A stretch of DNA of 64,000 nucleotides from Dryomyza anilis (taxonomy: Eukaryota; Arthropoda; Insecta; Diptera; Dryomyzidae). Shown here one piece after another: positions 1 through 9,967 of the stretch. Each line of letters starts with the position of its first letter. Within the stretch, counting starts at the first letter, position 1. The notes beneath the pieces are model-generated. The model ran no database searches. It saw nothing but the letters and a program-made list of their open reading frames with translations, and had not been told where the DNA came from. The stretch lies in assembly GCA_951804985.1 (NCBI GenBank), contig OX638135.1, positions 72,383,695 to 72,447,694 of the forward strand, written 5' to 3'. Position numbers and translations under genes: made by a program.

Positions 1-462
1 TGTTTTGTTTACGTCCGAAATTGAGCTGTTTTGAAACATCAGTCAAAAATCCATTAGAAGACTTATAAATGGTATTCTATTGAATACATCCCTTAAAAGA
101 ATTTAAAAAGTATTCAAATGAACTTTTTAAAACTTGTTCCACTTTACCTCAAGCTCCCCTATATATTTACTAATAAAATAAATAAAAAACCAATATTATT
201 AAAATTTTAATCATTTTTTAACGTAAAAATTTTGCTTGGAGTTGCTGGTGTTTTATTGTTAATTCGATTAATGAAACAAAAAACAAATTTTAGACCATAT
301 ACGGTTTCTTTGGAAATAACGTTTCTCAAAAAACAATATGTGAATGTTTGTACAACCAAAAATGTTTATTTTGGGAACTCCAAATTTTACTTAATGAAAT
401 TTTACTTAAGATCTTCTATATAAAATAAAATATGTTTTTCTGGTTTTTTGTATACTTTTTTA
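1..462. other. AT-rich intergenic sequence, no gene seen
   Basis: No coding homology, RNA gene or repeat was recognised. A 63-codon open frame at 232-423 has low-complexity composition and resembles no family, so it is treated as chance. The left end of the neighbouring Polinton is not visible here, because no inverted terminal repeat could be paired with the other side. Confidence 0.6.
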
Positions 463-600
463 AAAACCGTTTTAAACCGATATAAAACCGAAACCGTTTA
501 TATCGGTTTTGAACATCGGTTTATTTCTGATTTTCGTATAACGGTTTCGGTTTTAAAAATGAAACGGTTTTAAACGGATATTGGTTTCGGTTGCGGTTTC
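463..600. repeat. AAACCG/CGGTTT-rich inverted-repeat cluster
   Basis: The hexamer AAACCG or its complement CGGTTT recurs about ten times in 140 bases, in both orientations. A perfect 14-bp inverted repeat (AAAACCGAAACCGT at 484-497 and its complement at 541-554) encloses a 43-base loop that holds further copies. Such clusters are often subterminal binding sites of a DNA transposon, but the parent element was not identified. Confidence 0.6.
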
Positions 601-609
601 AATCCTTGG

Positions 610-1000
610 TTATTACAATAGAACAAAGATAAATGCAACCGTCATAAAATTTCTAGTTTATTACGTCATTAAAAAAGATTATAAAAAGGTTTTCTATTGA
701 TTTTTCTATTGATCGTTTTCAAGAACAAACATGATCCTTGAACCTGTCATAAAATGTCCGAAACCGAACTGTCAATTTAATGTGCACATGTCTGTCGCAG
801 TGTGGGATCTTTTTATATTGACCTTTTTTTTAGTTATTACAAAAGAACAACCGTCATAAAATTTTTAGTTTATGACGATTTGTATCTTATGTAAACATAT
901 ATAGTGTTATTGAATGGTTATTGTTTTTTTTTAATTAAGGGTTGAGATCGTTTTCGATAAAATACATAATCCTTGGAACTTCTAAAATGTCCGAGTTCGA
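610..1000. repeat. Diverged direct repeat, two copies
   Basis: About 160 bases at 610-771 recur, diverged, at 834-1000. Shared landmarks in the same order are TTATTACAA, GAACAA, CCGTCATAAAATTT, TAGTTTAT, GATCGTTTTC and AAAATGTCCGA. The copies differ by substitutions and small indels. The origin is unknown; it may be upstream sequence of the Polinton or an older duplicated element. Confidence 0.6.
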
Positions 1001-1208
1001 ATAGATTTTCTTTCTTTTGGAATCAGTTATAAATCTCTCCTCCGCGTAACGTGTGCATTGAGTAAATTGCTTGTAAAATTTTATGTAAAGTTTAAATAAA
1101 GTGTTAAAAAATTATTATTTTTTAAATCTAATTAAAAATAATAATATAAAGTTTATCAACTTTTTTTTTTGTTAAATTTAAAACAAAATCAATAAAAACA
1201 ATACAAAC

Positions 1209-4200
1209 ATGTTCCTGTGTAAAGAGTGTAACGAAATCTTCAGTATCTTTTTAAAATGAATCCGAATGCAATGGGGAAAAATTGGCATTCAGGGACTATG
1301 ACGCTCGCAGGGCAGCAGCAGCACCTAGCAGACACCAATCAGCACCAATCATGCAGTAGTATCTATCAGACAACAACCTGACCAATCATGCAGCCGCACC
1401 GAGAAGACACCAAGCAGCACCAAGCAGGCAACAAAATTCAAGCATTACAAGTATCTCTGATGATGAAGATGAAATTAGGTGCAACCAACCATCATCATCT
1501 AATATAAATAAGAGAAATGCTGCTCCACTTGCTAACCAACCCAAAAGGAGAAGAATAATATTTGAGGACAAATATTGCTCTATTTGTCACATTAGCATTC
1601 CGGTTAATCGTTTTAAAATGCATTTAAGAACGAATGCTCATAAGGAGAAAGCTGCAACATTTATTAGTGAAAATGTTTTTCTAATATCACCCCGAAATAA
1701 CAGGGTATTCCGTCATTATAAAATTGTCAGCAATTTAAAAACTGAAATTTGCGTTGACAAATTTTATAATGATTTGAAAGGCTTTTTAAAAAATATTGTT
1801 CAAACTAAAATTATTGAGTTTGAATCAATTGAAATGAATGTGGTTCTATATGGAGAATATGTCAAAACCAATAATGAAGAAATAGTTATGACATTAAAAC
1901 ATTTCTCAATTCCGTTTGTATGCATATATAATATAGACGAAATTGATTCAGTGTTAAATGCATTTTTGGATGAATTAATTAAACAGACCAGCGAATTTCA
2001 AGAGAAGGACAGTGGATGGGCTGTAGCAGAATTTAAATTCTTAGAATCAAAAATTCTGAAATTGCAACACATACCAGTAGGATCTTATATTTCTTTACCA
2101 GTTGACATAAATGCAAAAGCAGCAACAACAAATGTAAAAAATGATGATGTGTACTGCTTTAAATGGGCTGTACTCGCCGCAATAGCTAGCAAAGTTGACC
2201 GGCCAGAAAGAACGTGTAATTTAATTAATCCACAATATTATAAAATCAGTGATATAAGCTCCGATAAAATTCGATATAGAGGTTTTATCATTGATTTTTC
2301 AGATATGAATTTTCCCACAATGATAAAGGATATTCAAATCTTTGAAAAAAAAAACAATACACAATTTAGTATAAATGTGTATGAAATCAAAGATAAATCT
2401 GGGATTAAGGAACGTAAATCTGAAATAATTGGACCATCTAGAGCAACTAAAGCTGTGCGAAGTTTTCATATAAATTTGTTGATGATTCAAAATAATTAAT
2501 CAACTATTCAATTTACAAGAATTCATAAAGCCGGACAATTTTGTGATTTTTGCTGAGCTATTATTTCACTGATTCCAAAAAACACAACCAAAAGCAATGT
2601 GGAAAAGTGTCAGCAAGATTTCCTGAATATGGAACTGTTGTGAAGTTTCAGCGGTTTGAAAAACAAATGTATCCTCCTGTAGTAGTATATGCGGATATGG
2701 AAGCAGTGTTGGTACCTTATCACAACACTATACCAAGCACTGAGAACCCATCTACAACAAAAGTACAACAACATCAAGCCTGCGCGGTTACCTTTTACGT
2801 ATGTCATACATTTAATTCGGAATTAAATGAACGTTTTACATATGAAGGTAATTAAAATGTAATATAAAAATTAAAAAGAACTGTCATTTAACTATTCCAT
2901 TTTTTTTTCTAGGAAAGGATTGCGTCGGAAAATTCATCGATGGATTAGAAAATAAACTGAATATTCTCCATCAAAAATATTGGATAAAACCAGCTGTGCA
3001 ATCTTACGCAGTGCAGTGCAATCTTACGCCCCTTGATGAAATGTATCAGGATCTGGCTGAATGTAGTGCGTGCGAGAAGCAAATACATGATGCTGAACGA
3101 CGGACATTTTACAATTTTTTTACTGGTGAATACGTGGGACCAATGTTATATTCATTAAAAAATTGGGTAGTAATTTAAAAGCTATCCCATGTAATAAAGA
3201 ATTGTATATTGCAATAACAAAAGAAATTATGGATGGGAAAAATCTTAGATTTAATATTAATTTTATAGATTCAAATAGGTTTCTAAATTCTAGTTTAGAA
3301 AAATTAGCCTCATATATGAATAAAGAAAATTTTAAATTGTTAAAGCATGAGCATGCTAATGTAGATAAATTTGATCTTTTGAGGAGGTTTGACGTTTTAG
3401 ATGACATGACTTTGCCTACAATAGACACATTTTATAATTCATTAGACGACAGGGCGTGTACTAATGAAGACTATGCATTCGCTCAAAAAGTGTGGAATAC
3501 ATTTAACTGTAAGACGTTACGAGAATATATGCTAATATATTTGGAAAGTGATGTACTGATATCAGCAGATGTTTTTGAAAACTTTAGAAACATATGTAAA
3601 AAAATTATAATTTAGATTCTTGCAATTATGTCACAGCTCCTTCTCTGTCTTGGAACGCAATGTTAAAGCTAAAAAAGGTAGAATTAGAATTAATTAGAGA
3701 TGTTGAAATTTACAATTTTCTAAAAGTGGGAGTGCGTGGCGGTTTAACTCAATGCACTCACAGAATTTCAAAAGCTAATAATAAATATTTGACAACTGAA
3801 TTTAACACCAGTAAAAAAGAAAATTATTTGGCCTATGTAGATGCGAATAATTTATATGGACTTTAAATTTTTGACAGACACAGAAATTGCAGAAAAAGAT
3901 TTTTATACACTATCTTATAATGATTCTAATGGATATATACTAGAAGTAGATCTAGTATATCCCAATTACATTCATGATAGTCATAATTGCTTACCGTTTT
4001 GTTCGGAAAATAAAATTCCCATGGGAGGAAAAAACAATAAACTAATTGCCGACCTTCACGATAAAGACAAATATATAATTCATCTAAAAAACTTGCAATT
4101 ATGTTTACAACATGGATTAATTTTGAAGAAAATTCATCGTATTTTAACATTTAAACAAAGTTCGTGGTTGGAATCGTATATCAACTTAAATACAAAAAAA

Positions 4201-4939
4201 AGAAAGACCGATACAAATTAATTTGAGAAAAATTTCTATAAATTAATGAATAACGCGGTGTATGGAGAAACTATGGAGAATGTTGAAAAGCGAAGGGATG
4301 TTAAATTACTAACGCATTATCAAAATCGACAAAATTCTGAGGGGTATAGACAGCTTATAGCACAGTCAAATTTAAATAGTATTGAATTTTTTAGTGATGA
4401 ATTAGTCGGAATTGAGTTGACAAAATTAGAGATTTGTTACGACAAACCAATGTATGTAGGCGTAGTGGTTTTAGAACTTTCAAAGTGGCTGATGTACGAT
4501 TTTTATTATAATTTTTTGAAGAATAAAAGTAAAAACATCGAAGCCATATATATGGATACAGATAGTTTTGCGCTATCAACTTCTGATGATATCTACGATA
4601 TAATAAAATCAAATCCATTGCATTTTGATACATCAGACTACAATGAAAATAATAAGTTCAATATTAAGCCTCAAAATAAATAAGTTTTGGGTCTAATGAA
4701 AGATGAAAATGCTGGTCGGATAATGACTGACTTCGCAGGATTGAAAGCAAAGGCATATGAGTACATAGTTGAAGACGAAACTGTTAAAAAGTTAAAATGT
4801 GTTAAAAATTCAATATACAGAAATATCTAATAAAATCAGCCTTAATTATAAAGAAGATAAACGGTATATATTACCTGATGGAATATCTACATTAGCATGG
4901 GGTCACTACAAAATATCCGGTACTTTAAATTCTATGTAA
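1209..4939 (+). pseudogene. Polinton/Maverick protein-primed type B DNA polymerase, decayed
   Basis: This is a broken copy of the large B-family (viral/organellar type, DNA_pol_B_2) polymerase that replicates Polinton/Maverick elements. Visible in order: a short start with CxxC (1209-1259); a C2H2-like finger (Cys codons 1576 and 1585, His 1621 and 1639); a conserved N-terminal region to 2496; a CxxC pair near 3080; an exonuclease-type YLESDV motif (~3538); polymerase motif A DANNLYG (3840-3860); the motif B region NNAVYG (4249-4266); motif C YMDTDS (4549-4566); and a C-terminal tail ending at the stop 4937-4939. Breaks: in-frame stops at 1357, 2497 and 4681; frameshifts near 3150-3178, 3604 and 3860 (with loss of residues after motif A); further breaks at 4221-4246 and 4828-4841. 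No single frame could be functional. A probable intron lies at 2848-2912. Family assignment is confident; the clade is not resolved. Confidence 0.88.
2848..2912 (+). other. Probable 65-bp spliceosomal intron in the polymerase pseudogene
   Basis: The segment begins GTAATT and ends in a T-rich tract followed by CTAG. Removing it joins the upstream frame (phase 1, after TATGAAG) to the downstream frame without a shift, and conserved polymerase residues continue on both sides. Inside it are stop codons in all useful frames. A short GT-AG intron explains this better than a random insertion. Confidence 0.65.
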
Positions 4940-5135
4940 ATAGCCTGTATATATATATTTATAAATGTATAACTATATAAATAAGAAATAATTTTAATTA
5001 AATATATGTCCATATCCTTTTTGTTAATTATATTTGTACTATTTTATTGATGACAATATACATTTAATAAAAAATAAAAATAAAATAAAACATGAAAGTG
5101 TTGTTTTTTATATATTTATTTCACAGGTGGTGGAT
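4940..5135. other. AT-rich spacer between convergent Polinton genes
   Basis: Non-coding AT-rich sequence between the polymerase stop and the minus-strand genes. AATAAA-like hexamers occur on the plus strand (near 5067-5090), as expected for a 3' processing region, but none is decisive. Confidence 0.5.
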
Positions 5136-5303
5136 TCAAATGAAAAAAAAAATGTTTTTTAGGTATTCTTCGGTTTTTTTATTGTCTTTCTCTTTATGAA
5201 GATCATCATATTTCTTTTTCCTACATTGATCGACTTTGTGCTCATTACTACCACAATAGTTGCAGTCAAGCAAGAGTTTATATCCTTTTCTAAACCAATC
5301 CAT
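5136..5303 (-). CDS. Small CCHC zinc-knuckle ORF, possible Polinton accessory gene
   Basis: A 55-residue frame starts at ATG (5303-5301) and stops at TGA (5138-5136). It contains one perfect CX2CX4HX4C zinc knuckle (CNYCGSNEHKVDQC), followed by a Lys/Asp/Glu-rich tail. It lies just downstream of, and in the same orientation as, the integrase remnant, so it may be a separate small gene or a detached piece of a larger nucleic-acid-binding protein. No family beyond the knuckle is recognised. The short length and decayed neighbours make real expression doubtful. Confidence 0.45.
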   Translation of the reverse strand: MDWFRKGYKLLLDCNYCGSNEHKVDQCRKKKYDDLHKEKDNKKTEEYLKNIFFFI

Positions 5304-5408
5304 TTTGTTTATTAATATCAGTATTCTATATGATGCCTTTGTAATAGGTAATTACAAAATGATCAATATTTCTAATGATAGATATTTTTATACCATTCTC
5401 ATTTTTTT

Positions 5409-6325
5409 TTATTTAAGCAACTGATTTTTATTAATCCAGGTATTATGAGTGTCATCAAATCCTAGCCATTTAATAAATACTTTATTCCTTTCCATTTCAA
5501 AATTTTTTCAATGAGATGTGAATATTTATCTCCAACTCTTTGAAGTTCATATTCAGAAAATGAACCTTGAATTATATTTCCCTTAACATCTTTTAAAATA
5601 TTAGTCACTGGTTTTGTTATTTTGACCATGTGAATAGTAAATATTTCTGTAGACCAATTTGCTTCATATCCCTTAAACAATATACCCTTATATTTACTTA
5701 TTCTAACGTGATCGTCTATATAAAATTTAGGCTTAGGAAATACTTTAGGAAAATTATAAACTGTTTAAACCACATTTTTTCATTTCTTTTAGTTATTTCA
5801 ATTGGTTTCATTTTTATAGTTCTATGCCATGTGGTGTTGTATTCATTTAACAATTTTTCTACAGAATTTTTAGTTGCCTTCCATACTAAACATTGTCCAC
5901 ATTTTACATCTTAGTGTTCTATTAAACCTTTCTCATATAGACGCTTTCATATGAGTATACGTATGATAATGATTAATATTATATTGATTCATTAGACTTG
6001 AATTCTTTATTAAAATTCTTTATTAAAAAAACTCTTTTCCCTGATCAGATTGAATATTTTTCGGTGAAACTTTTGAATTGTTTAATATGATTGACATTGC
6101 TGAAGTGACGTCTTGCGATTTTTTTGTTTTAACTGGAATGCCGTATGCAAACTTAGAATAAGTATCTATAACAGTAAGTAAGTATTTGTAACCATTATTT
6201 AGGGATTGATACGGAATCATTTCTACCAAATCAATTTGCCATGTATCGTTTAAACCTTTTTGTATAAATCTTCTTCTAGGGAAATTTTTTCTAGCAGATC
6301 TATTAATTTCATTTGCTACTGCTTG
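5409..6325 (-). pseudogene. Polinton/Maverick retroviral-type integrase with chromodomain-like tail, decayed
   Basis: The minus strand carries an rve-type DDE integrase of the Polinton kind. Reading from 6325 down: a basic lead-in, the first catalytic Asp in the context WQIDLVEM (codon 6230-6232), the core with DTYSKFAYG, and the second Asp in SDQGKEFF (codon 6044-6046). Degraded sequence then spans the third catalytic residue (5690-6020), followed by the C-terminal segment KGYEANWSTEIF (about 5665-5640) and a chromodomain-like end with KWLGFDD and NTWI (to the stop at 5411-5409). Breaks: stops at 6326-6328 and 6023-6025, several stops and shifts in 5700-6020, and a frameshift near 5480. Its enzyme would have joined element ends to target DNA. 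It converges on the polymerase, supporting one dead Polinton. Confidence 0.85.
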
Positions 6326-6333
6326 CTAAGACA

Positions 6334-6338
<5 letters not shown>

Positions 6339-6414
<76 letters not shown>
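6339..6414. repeat. (AT)n microsatellite
   Basis: About 38 near-perfect AT dinucleotides directly upstream of the integrase remnant. Confidence 0.97.
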
Positions 6415-6420
<6 letters not shown>

Positions 6421-6538
6421 TTATTTTATATTTATACAGTTGTCTCTTTGGATTTTGTTATTGATTTATATTGTTTTACATCGTTTTTTATTTGTTTTTG
6501 CTTTTTTTTGGAAATTTCATTACATAATCTAGTTAACT

Positions 6539-6793
6539 CTATTTTAATATCTTTATCATAAATTCATTTAATTGAACATCATATTTTTTTAGTTCAAAAC
6601 ATGTTGAAATAAACTTATTATGGTAAAAATTATAAATTTGCTGTTGAAATATTGAATTCCAACAAAGAAATGATGATACAAAAATTCCAATACGTATTGT
6701 ATTCGTCCAGGCATTATTGTCTATTTCAGCAATATGCCCATTCTGTTTTAAAAAAAATGCACACCTTCTATTACCTTTTCGATACGATCCCAC
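6539..6793 (-). CDS. Unrecognised open frame, possible fragment of a Polinton gene
   Basis: An 84-codon open frame with no ATG at its upstream end. A second frame just upstream (from about 6810) encodes residues ending GVHFF before a T8 run, which would be a natural place for a one-base frameshift, so a longer disrupted gene is possible. Residue composition is not low-complexity. I recognise no domain. It lies upstream of and in the same orientation as the integrase, so it may belong to the dead Polinton. Confidence 0.25.
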   Translation of the reverse strand: MGSYRKGNRRCAFFLKQNGHIAEIDNNAWTNTIRIGIFVSSFLCWNSIFQQQIYNFYHNKFISTCFELKKYDVQLNEFMIKILK

Positions 6794-6884
6794 CCTCTGA
6801 TATAATTAAAAAGTCAACATAAAAAATATCCCACAATCTTCAAGTACCTGCGATAGGTATACATGAATTTTTTCTCTACATCTC

Positions 6885-7003
6885 TTGCAGACTCTCGCAA
6901 AAATACTGATCCGTCTTCGAGCCTTTGCAGGCTCTCGCAAAAACACTGATTCCTCTCCGATCATTTGCAGTCTCTCGCAAAAACACTGATCCCACCCAAT
7001 TAT
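6885..7003. repeat. 40-bp tandem repeat, three copies
   Basis: TTGCAG-N-CTCTCGCAAAAA followed by ACTGATYC recurs at 6885, 6925 and 6965, exactly 40 bases apart. The core (TGCAG, CTCTCGCAAAAA) is almost invariant and the spacer is variable. Confidence 0.9.
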
Positions 7004-7141
7004 TATACCTGAACCTGAAGCATGTATTCTTCGATCGAAAACTGTATGATACTAGTCTATAAAACTGATCCTATACATTACATGATACCCACAAAAGCAA
7101 AATAAAAATACCAACATGAATTCCAACTAGTAATTCTAATT

Positions 7142-7222
7142 GGAATTCCAGCAAATATTCTAACAAGTATTCCAATAGGAATTCCAGCAAGTATTTTAAC
7201 AAGTATTCCAATAGAAATTCCA
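7142..7222. repeat. 36-bp tandem repeat, about 2.3 copies
   Basis: GGAATTCCAGCAARTATT, then YTAACAAGTATTCCAATA, begins at 7142 and 7178 and a partial copy at 7214. Each unit contains the palindrome GGAATTCC. Confidence 0.85.
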
Positions 7223-8150
7223 ATACGTATTTGCATAAACTGCGATTAAACGTAGCTTGGCGCTCTTTTTGCCAGAGGGCCTATGACAGAAGAATCAGGG
7301 GTCCCCTATCTGTACTACTGCCTGCGGCGCTCTTTTGCCTACGGCGCTCTATAGGTCTACAATTGGATTGGATATCACAGTTAGAACCCCAGTAGAATCC
7401 AAGTAGATTCTAATTGGGTATAATTTGATTCTAATTGGATCTAATAGGAAGTTGGGAGCCAGATGCGAGGGGGTCCCCTATCTATACTACTAATGATGAA
7501 TATAAAAATGATTTACGGTTATTTTAGTTGATCTGCATATTTCTAATTAATCTAAAATTTGCCATGTGAATTGTTTTTGTATAAATTGTTTTGTATATAT
7601 CGTCTAACAACGTGGAACTTCATCGCAGATGGACGACAAGTGGTTTTCTTATTTTTAACTTTTATTTAGAATAATTCGTGTGATAAATCAAATAGTGACT
7701 TATTATAATTTTGAAATTTTAAAATGCGAAAATAAAATTTCAAAATAACATTTATTTAATAAGTCGTAATGATGGTTATGTAATAGCTAAGAATTGAACA
7801 TGAAGAACTAATGTTAGACACTAACAGCCTAACATGGTATAAAATAAAATAATACAAAAACTGAAAAAAACACAAAAAATTGTATGTGATTTTTCACAAA
7901 CTGCTTCATAAAAGATGGCTAGTAACGAACAAATTCGTAGAAGTGTAGATGCGTTTCGACACAAAATCTAGCAAATTAAGGTAATGTTACATATATATAT
8001 TTTAATGTTTAGTTACTACTTTATTTGGTATGTGTATATCCATGTTCTTTTGACAGGTGGACAGGTATTAGGGTAGCGGGTGGTGATGAGTATTTGTCTT
8101 ATCCCCGAGTGAAGCAATGTATATATATATGTATAGTGTAGTGAGTGAAG

Positions 8151-8152
<2 letters not shown>
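7223..8152. other. Non-coding stretch with short repeats
   Basis: No gene recognised. An imperfect 22-bp direct repeat (GGGGTCCCCTATCT then RTACTACT) occurs at 7298-7319 and about 7471-7492. The phrase CGGCGCTCTT or GGCGCTCTT also recurs near 7259 and 7326. An 18-residue frame at 7915-7971 is too short to call. Confidence 0.55.
7697..7765. repeat. Inverted repeat able to form a hairpin
   Basis: The left arm, 7697-7721, starts GACTTATTA and ends TTTTGAAATTTTA. The right arm, 7733-7765, carries the complement: TAAAATTTCAAAA, a short bulge, and TAATAAGTC. The loop is about 11 bases. It could be one end or the core of a MITE. Confidence 0.7.

Positions 8153-8234
<82 letters not shown>
8153..8234. 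repeat. (AT)n microsatellite
   Basis: About 41 AT dinucleotides. The lead-in GTGAAGCAAT plus a short TA run occurs twice in a row here (about 8110 and 8146). Confidence 0.97.
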
Positions 8235-8236
<2 letters not shown>

Positions 8237-8358
8237 ACGTCAATTCACCGAGGTTTGACCCTGACCCTCTCCGATTTGCTTCATATTTTAATATGTTGTT
8301 ATTATTGGTCAATGAAGTTTATAATTATAATTTTTCAGTTTTCTATCTCACCCCCTTT

Positions 8359-8789
8359 ATCCTCACAAAATGAGGGATATAAATTGATAAAAAAATGTCC
8401 ATCATTGAGCGATATTTTTATTTTCATCATTGATGAGAAAAACTATATCGCTCAATGATCAAAATTAATTCTCATCTCAAAAGTACTCAGCACTGATGAT
8501 GAAAATAATTTGTATCTTCAATTTTTCTCATCATTGAATGATGAGAAAAAGTAGAACGTAGTGAATTCTCATCATTTGAAGATGAAAATAAATAATGGGA
8601 AAAGATGAAAAAATGATGAAAAAATGATGAAAAAAAAGATGAGAAAAGATGAAAAAATGATGAGAAAAAAGATGAGAAAAGATGAAAAAAATGATGAGAC
8701 AAATGATAATAAAATGGTTAGAAAAATATGAGGACAAATGAGATAATGGACACATCCGATTGCTGCTGAATGATATGTAAGCAATGATT
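8359..8789 (+). repeat. M1 hairpin module and ATGATGAAAA run, macro-unit 1 (left arm)
   Basis: Two strong hairpins are visible. ATCATTGAGCGATA (8401-8414) pairs perfectly with 8446-8459, and its loop itself holds CATCATTGATG. TTTTTCTCATCATT (8522-8535) pairs with 8537-8550 around one base. A degenerate 11- to 22-bp repeat of GATGAAAAAAT and GATGAGAAAA follows (8580-8700). The same module recurs at 16888, 21820, 28255 and 33412 and, inverted, at about 55800-56036. Confidence 0.85.
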
Positions 8790-9400
8790 TCGACATGTCC
8801 ATTGAAAGATGAGGTGCTCCTGGACATGTCCATGATGACCTCGGACAAAAATGTTTTTTTTTTAATTATGTTTTGAAATGTTATAAAAATGATTTTGGAC
8901 ATGTCCACTGGAGGATGAGGTGCTCCTGGACATGTCCATGATGACCTTGGACAAACATTTTTTTTTATGTTCATTATTTTTTGAAATGTTATAAAAATGA
9001 TTTTGGACATGTCCACTGGAGGATGAGGTGCTCCTGGACATGTCCATGATGACCTCGGACAACATTTTTTTTTTCATTATTTTTTGAAATGTTATAAAAA
9101 TGATTTTGGACATGTCCACTGGTGGATGAGGTGCTCCTAGACATGTCCATGATGACCCCGGACACATTTTTTTTTCATTATTTTTTGAAATGTTATAAAA
9201 ATAATTTTGGACATGTCCACTGGAGGATGAGGTGCTCCTGGACATGTCCATGATGACCTTGGACAAAAAATTTGTGTTTTTTCATAATTTTTTGAAATGT
9301 TATAAAAATGATTTTGGACATGTCCACTGGAGAATGGATGAGGTGCTCGAGGGCATGTCTAGGATGAACATGGACATTTTTATTTTTGGGTTGTTTTTGT
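8790..9400 (+). repeat. M2: ~105-bp tandem repeats with paired GGACATGTCC palindromes, macro-unit 1
   Basis: GGACATGTCCACTGG starts at 8897, 9005, 9108, 9209 and 9316, a period of 101-108 bp; length changes are mostly in a poly-T tract. Each unit holds two 10-bp palindromes 31 bases apart (for example 8897 and 8928), separated by ACTGGAGGATGAGGTGCTCCT-type sequence (21 bases). A T-rich spacer and TTGAAATGTTATAAAAATG complete the unit. The last unit is distinct (GAGAATGGATGAGG, GGGCATGTCT) and borders the hAT module. Confidence 0.9.
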
Positions 9401-9439
9401 TCGGTGAATATCTGATATTGTTTAAATGACAATACATAT

Positions 9440-9966
9440 TGTTACGAAAAGAGGTAATTTGCCCCACTGTACAATACAACAATAATAAATGAGACGCAAG
9501 ACATATCAGCGCACTAAGCAATGTGTTAGAAAGAGACGAAAGATCATTCAGCGTACTGGGCAATGTGCGAGAAAGGGATGGAAGATCAGCGCATTAAAAC
9601 ACATAAGTGCGAATGAGATGCCAATAACATGCGTCATTCACGAAACGAGTAGAAGGTTTTCGAAACAAGTCGAAGCTTGTCGAAACGTGTCGAACTGATG
9701 CATGCAGTATATAAGGGAGCCGCATCTGAGGTACTTCACTTGAGTAGTGATTGTAAAGTGGTCGAGCAGGTCGTGTGATAAATGTCAAGTTAAATTGTGG
9801 ACATGCAGCAGTTGTTAGAATTTGTTATTAGTAAAGTTGTTATTAAAGTGAATTAATAAAGTTAATTGTTATAATTTAAACCAAACATAAGAGTGTTTTT
9901 ATTTTGTACACAATCCAGCGATACGAACTCGTAGAACAGTTTTCCGTAGACTGAATTTTCATAACA
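9440..9966 (+). repeat. LTR 1 (5' LTR, 527 bp)
   Basis: Starts TGTTACG, ends CATAACA. It contains a TATA box (TATATAA, 9708-9714) and an AATAAA signal (9855-9860). A cluster of TCGAA motifs lies just upstream of the TATA box (about 9656-9695). It carries about 39 bases near 9469-9507 that are missing from LTRs 2 and 3, and differs from them by several substitutions in its 5' half. Confidence 0.9.
9708..9714 (+). promoter_or_regulatory. LTR TATA box
   Basis: TATATAA inside LTR 1, preceded by four TCGAA motifs within 40 bases and followed by GGGAGCCGC. The same arrangement is repeated in LTRs 2 and 3, as expected for the element's own promoter. Confidence 0.6.
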
Positions 9967-9967
9967 T

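Noticed and set aside
7915..7971. Short ORF starting MASNEQIRRS, followed downstream by a GTAATG donor-like sequence
   Set aside because: 18 codons with a stop before the putative splice site and no matching downstream exon.
8470..8550. Possible hammerhead ribozyme (CTGATGA and GAAA motifs in M1)
   Set aside because: The CTGATGA is followed at once by TGAAA with no room for stem II, and no flanking stems I/III could be paired.
8790..9400. CRISPR-like array
   Set aside because: Units are ~105 bp tandem repeats without unique spacers, in a eukaryotic transposon-rich context and with no cas genes.
8531..9563. Several open frames of 65-160 codons in the palindrome repeats
   Set aside because: They repeat the ~105-bp unit in overlapping frames on both strands and match no protein.
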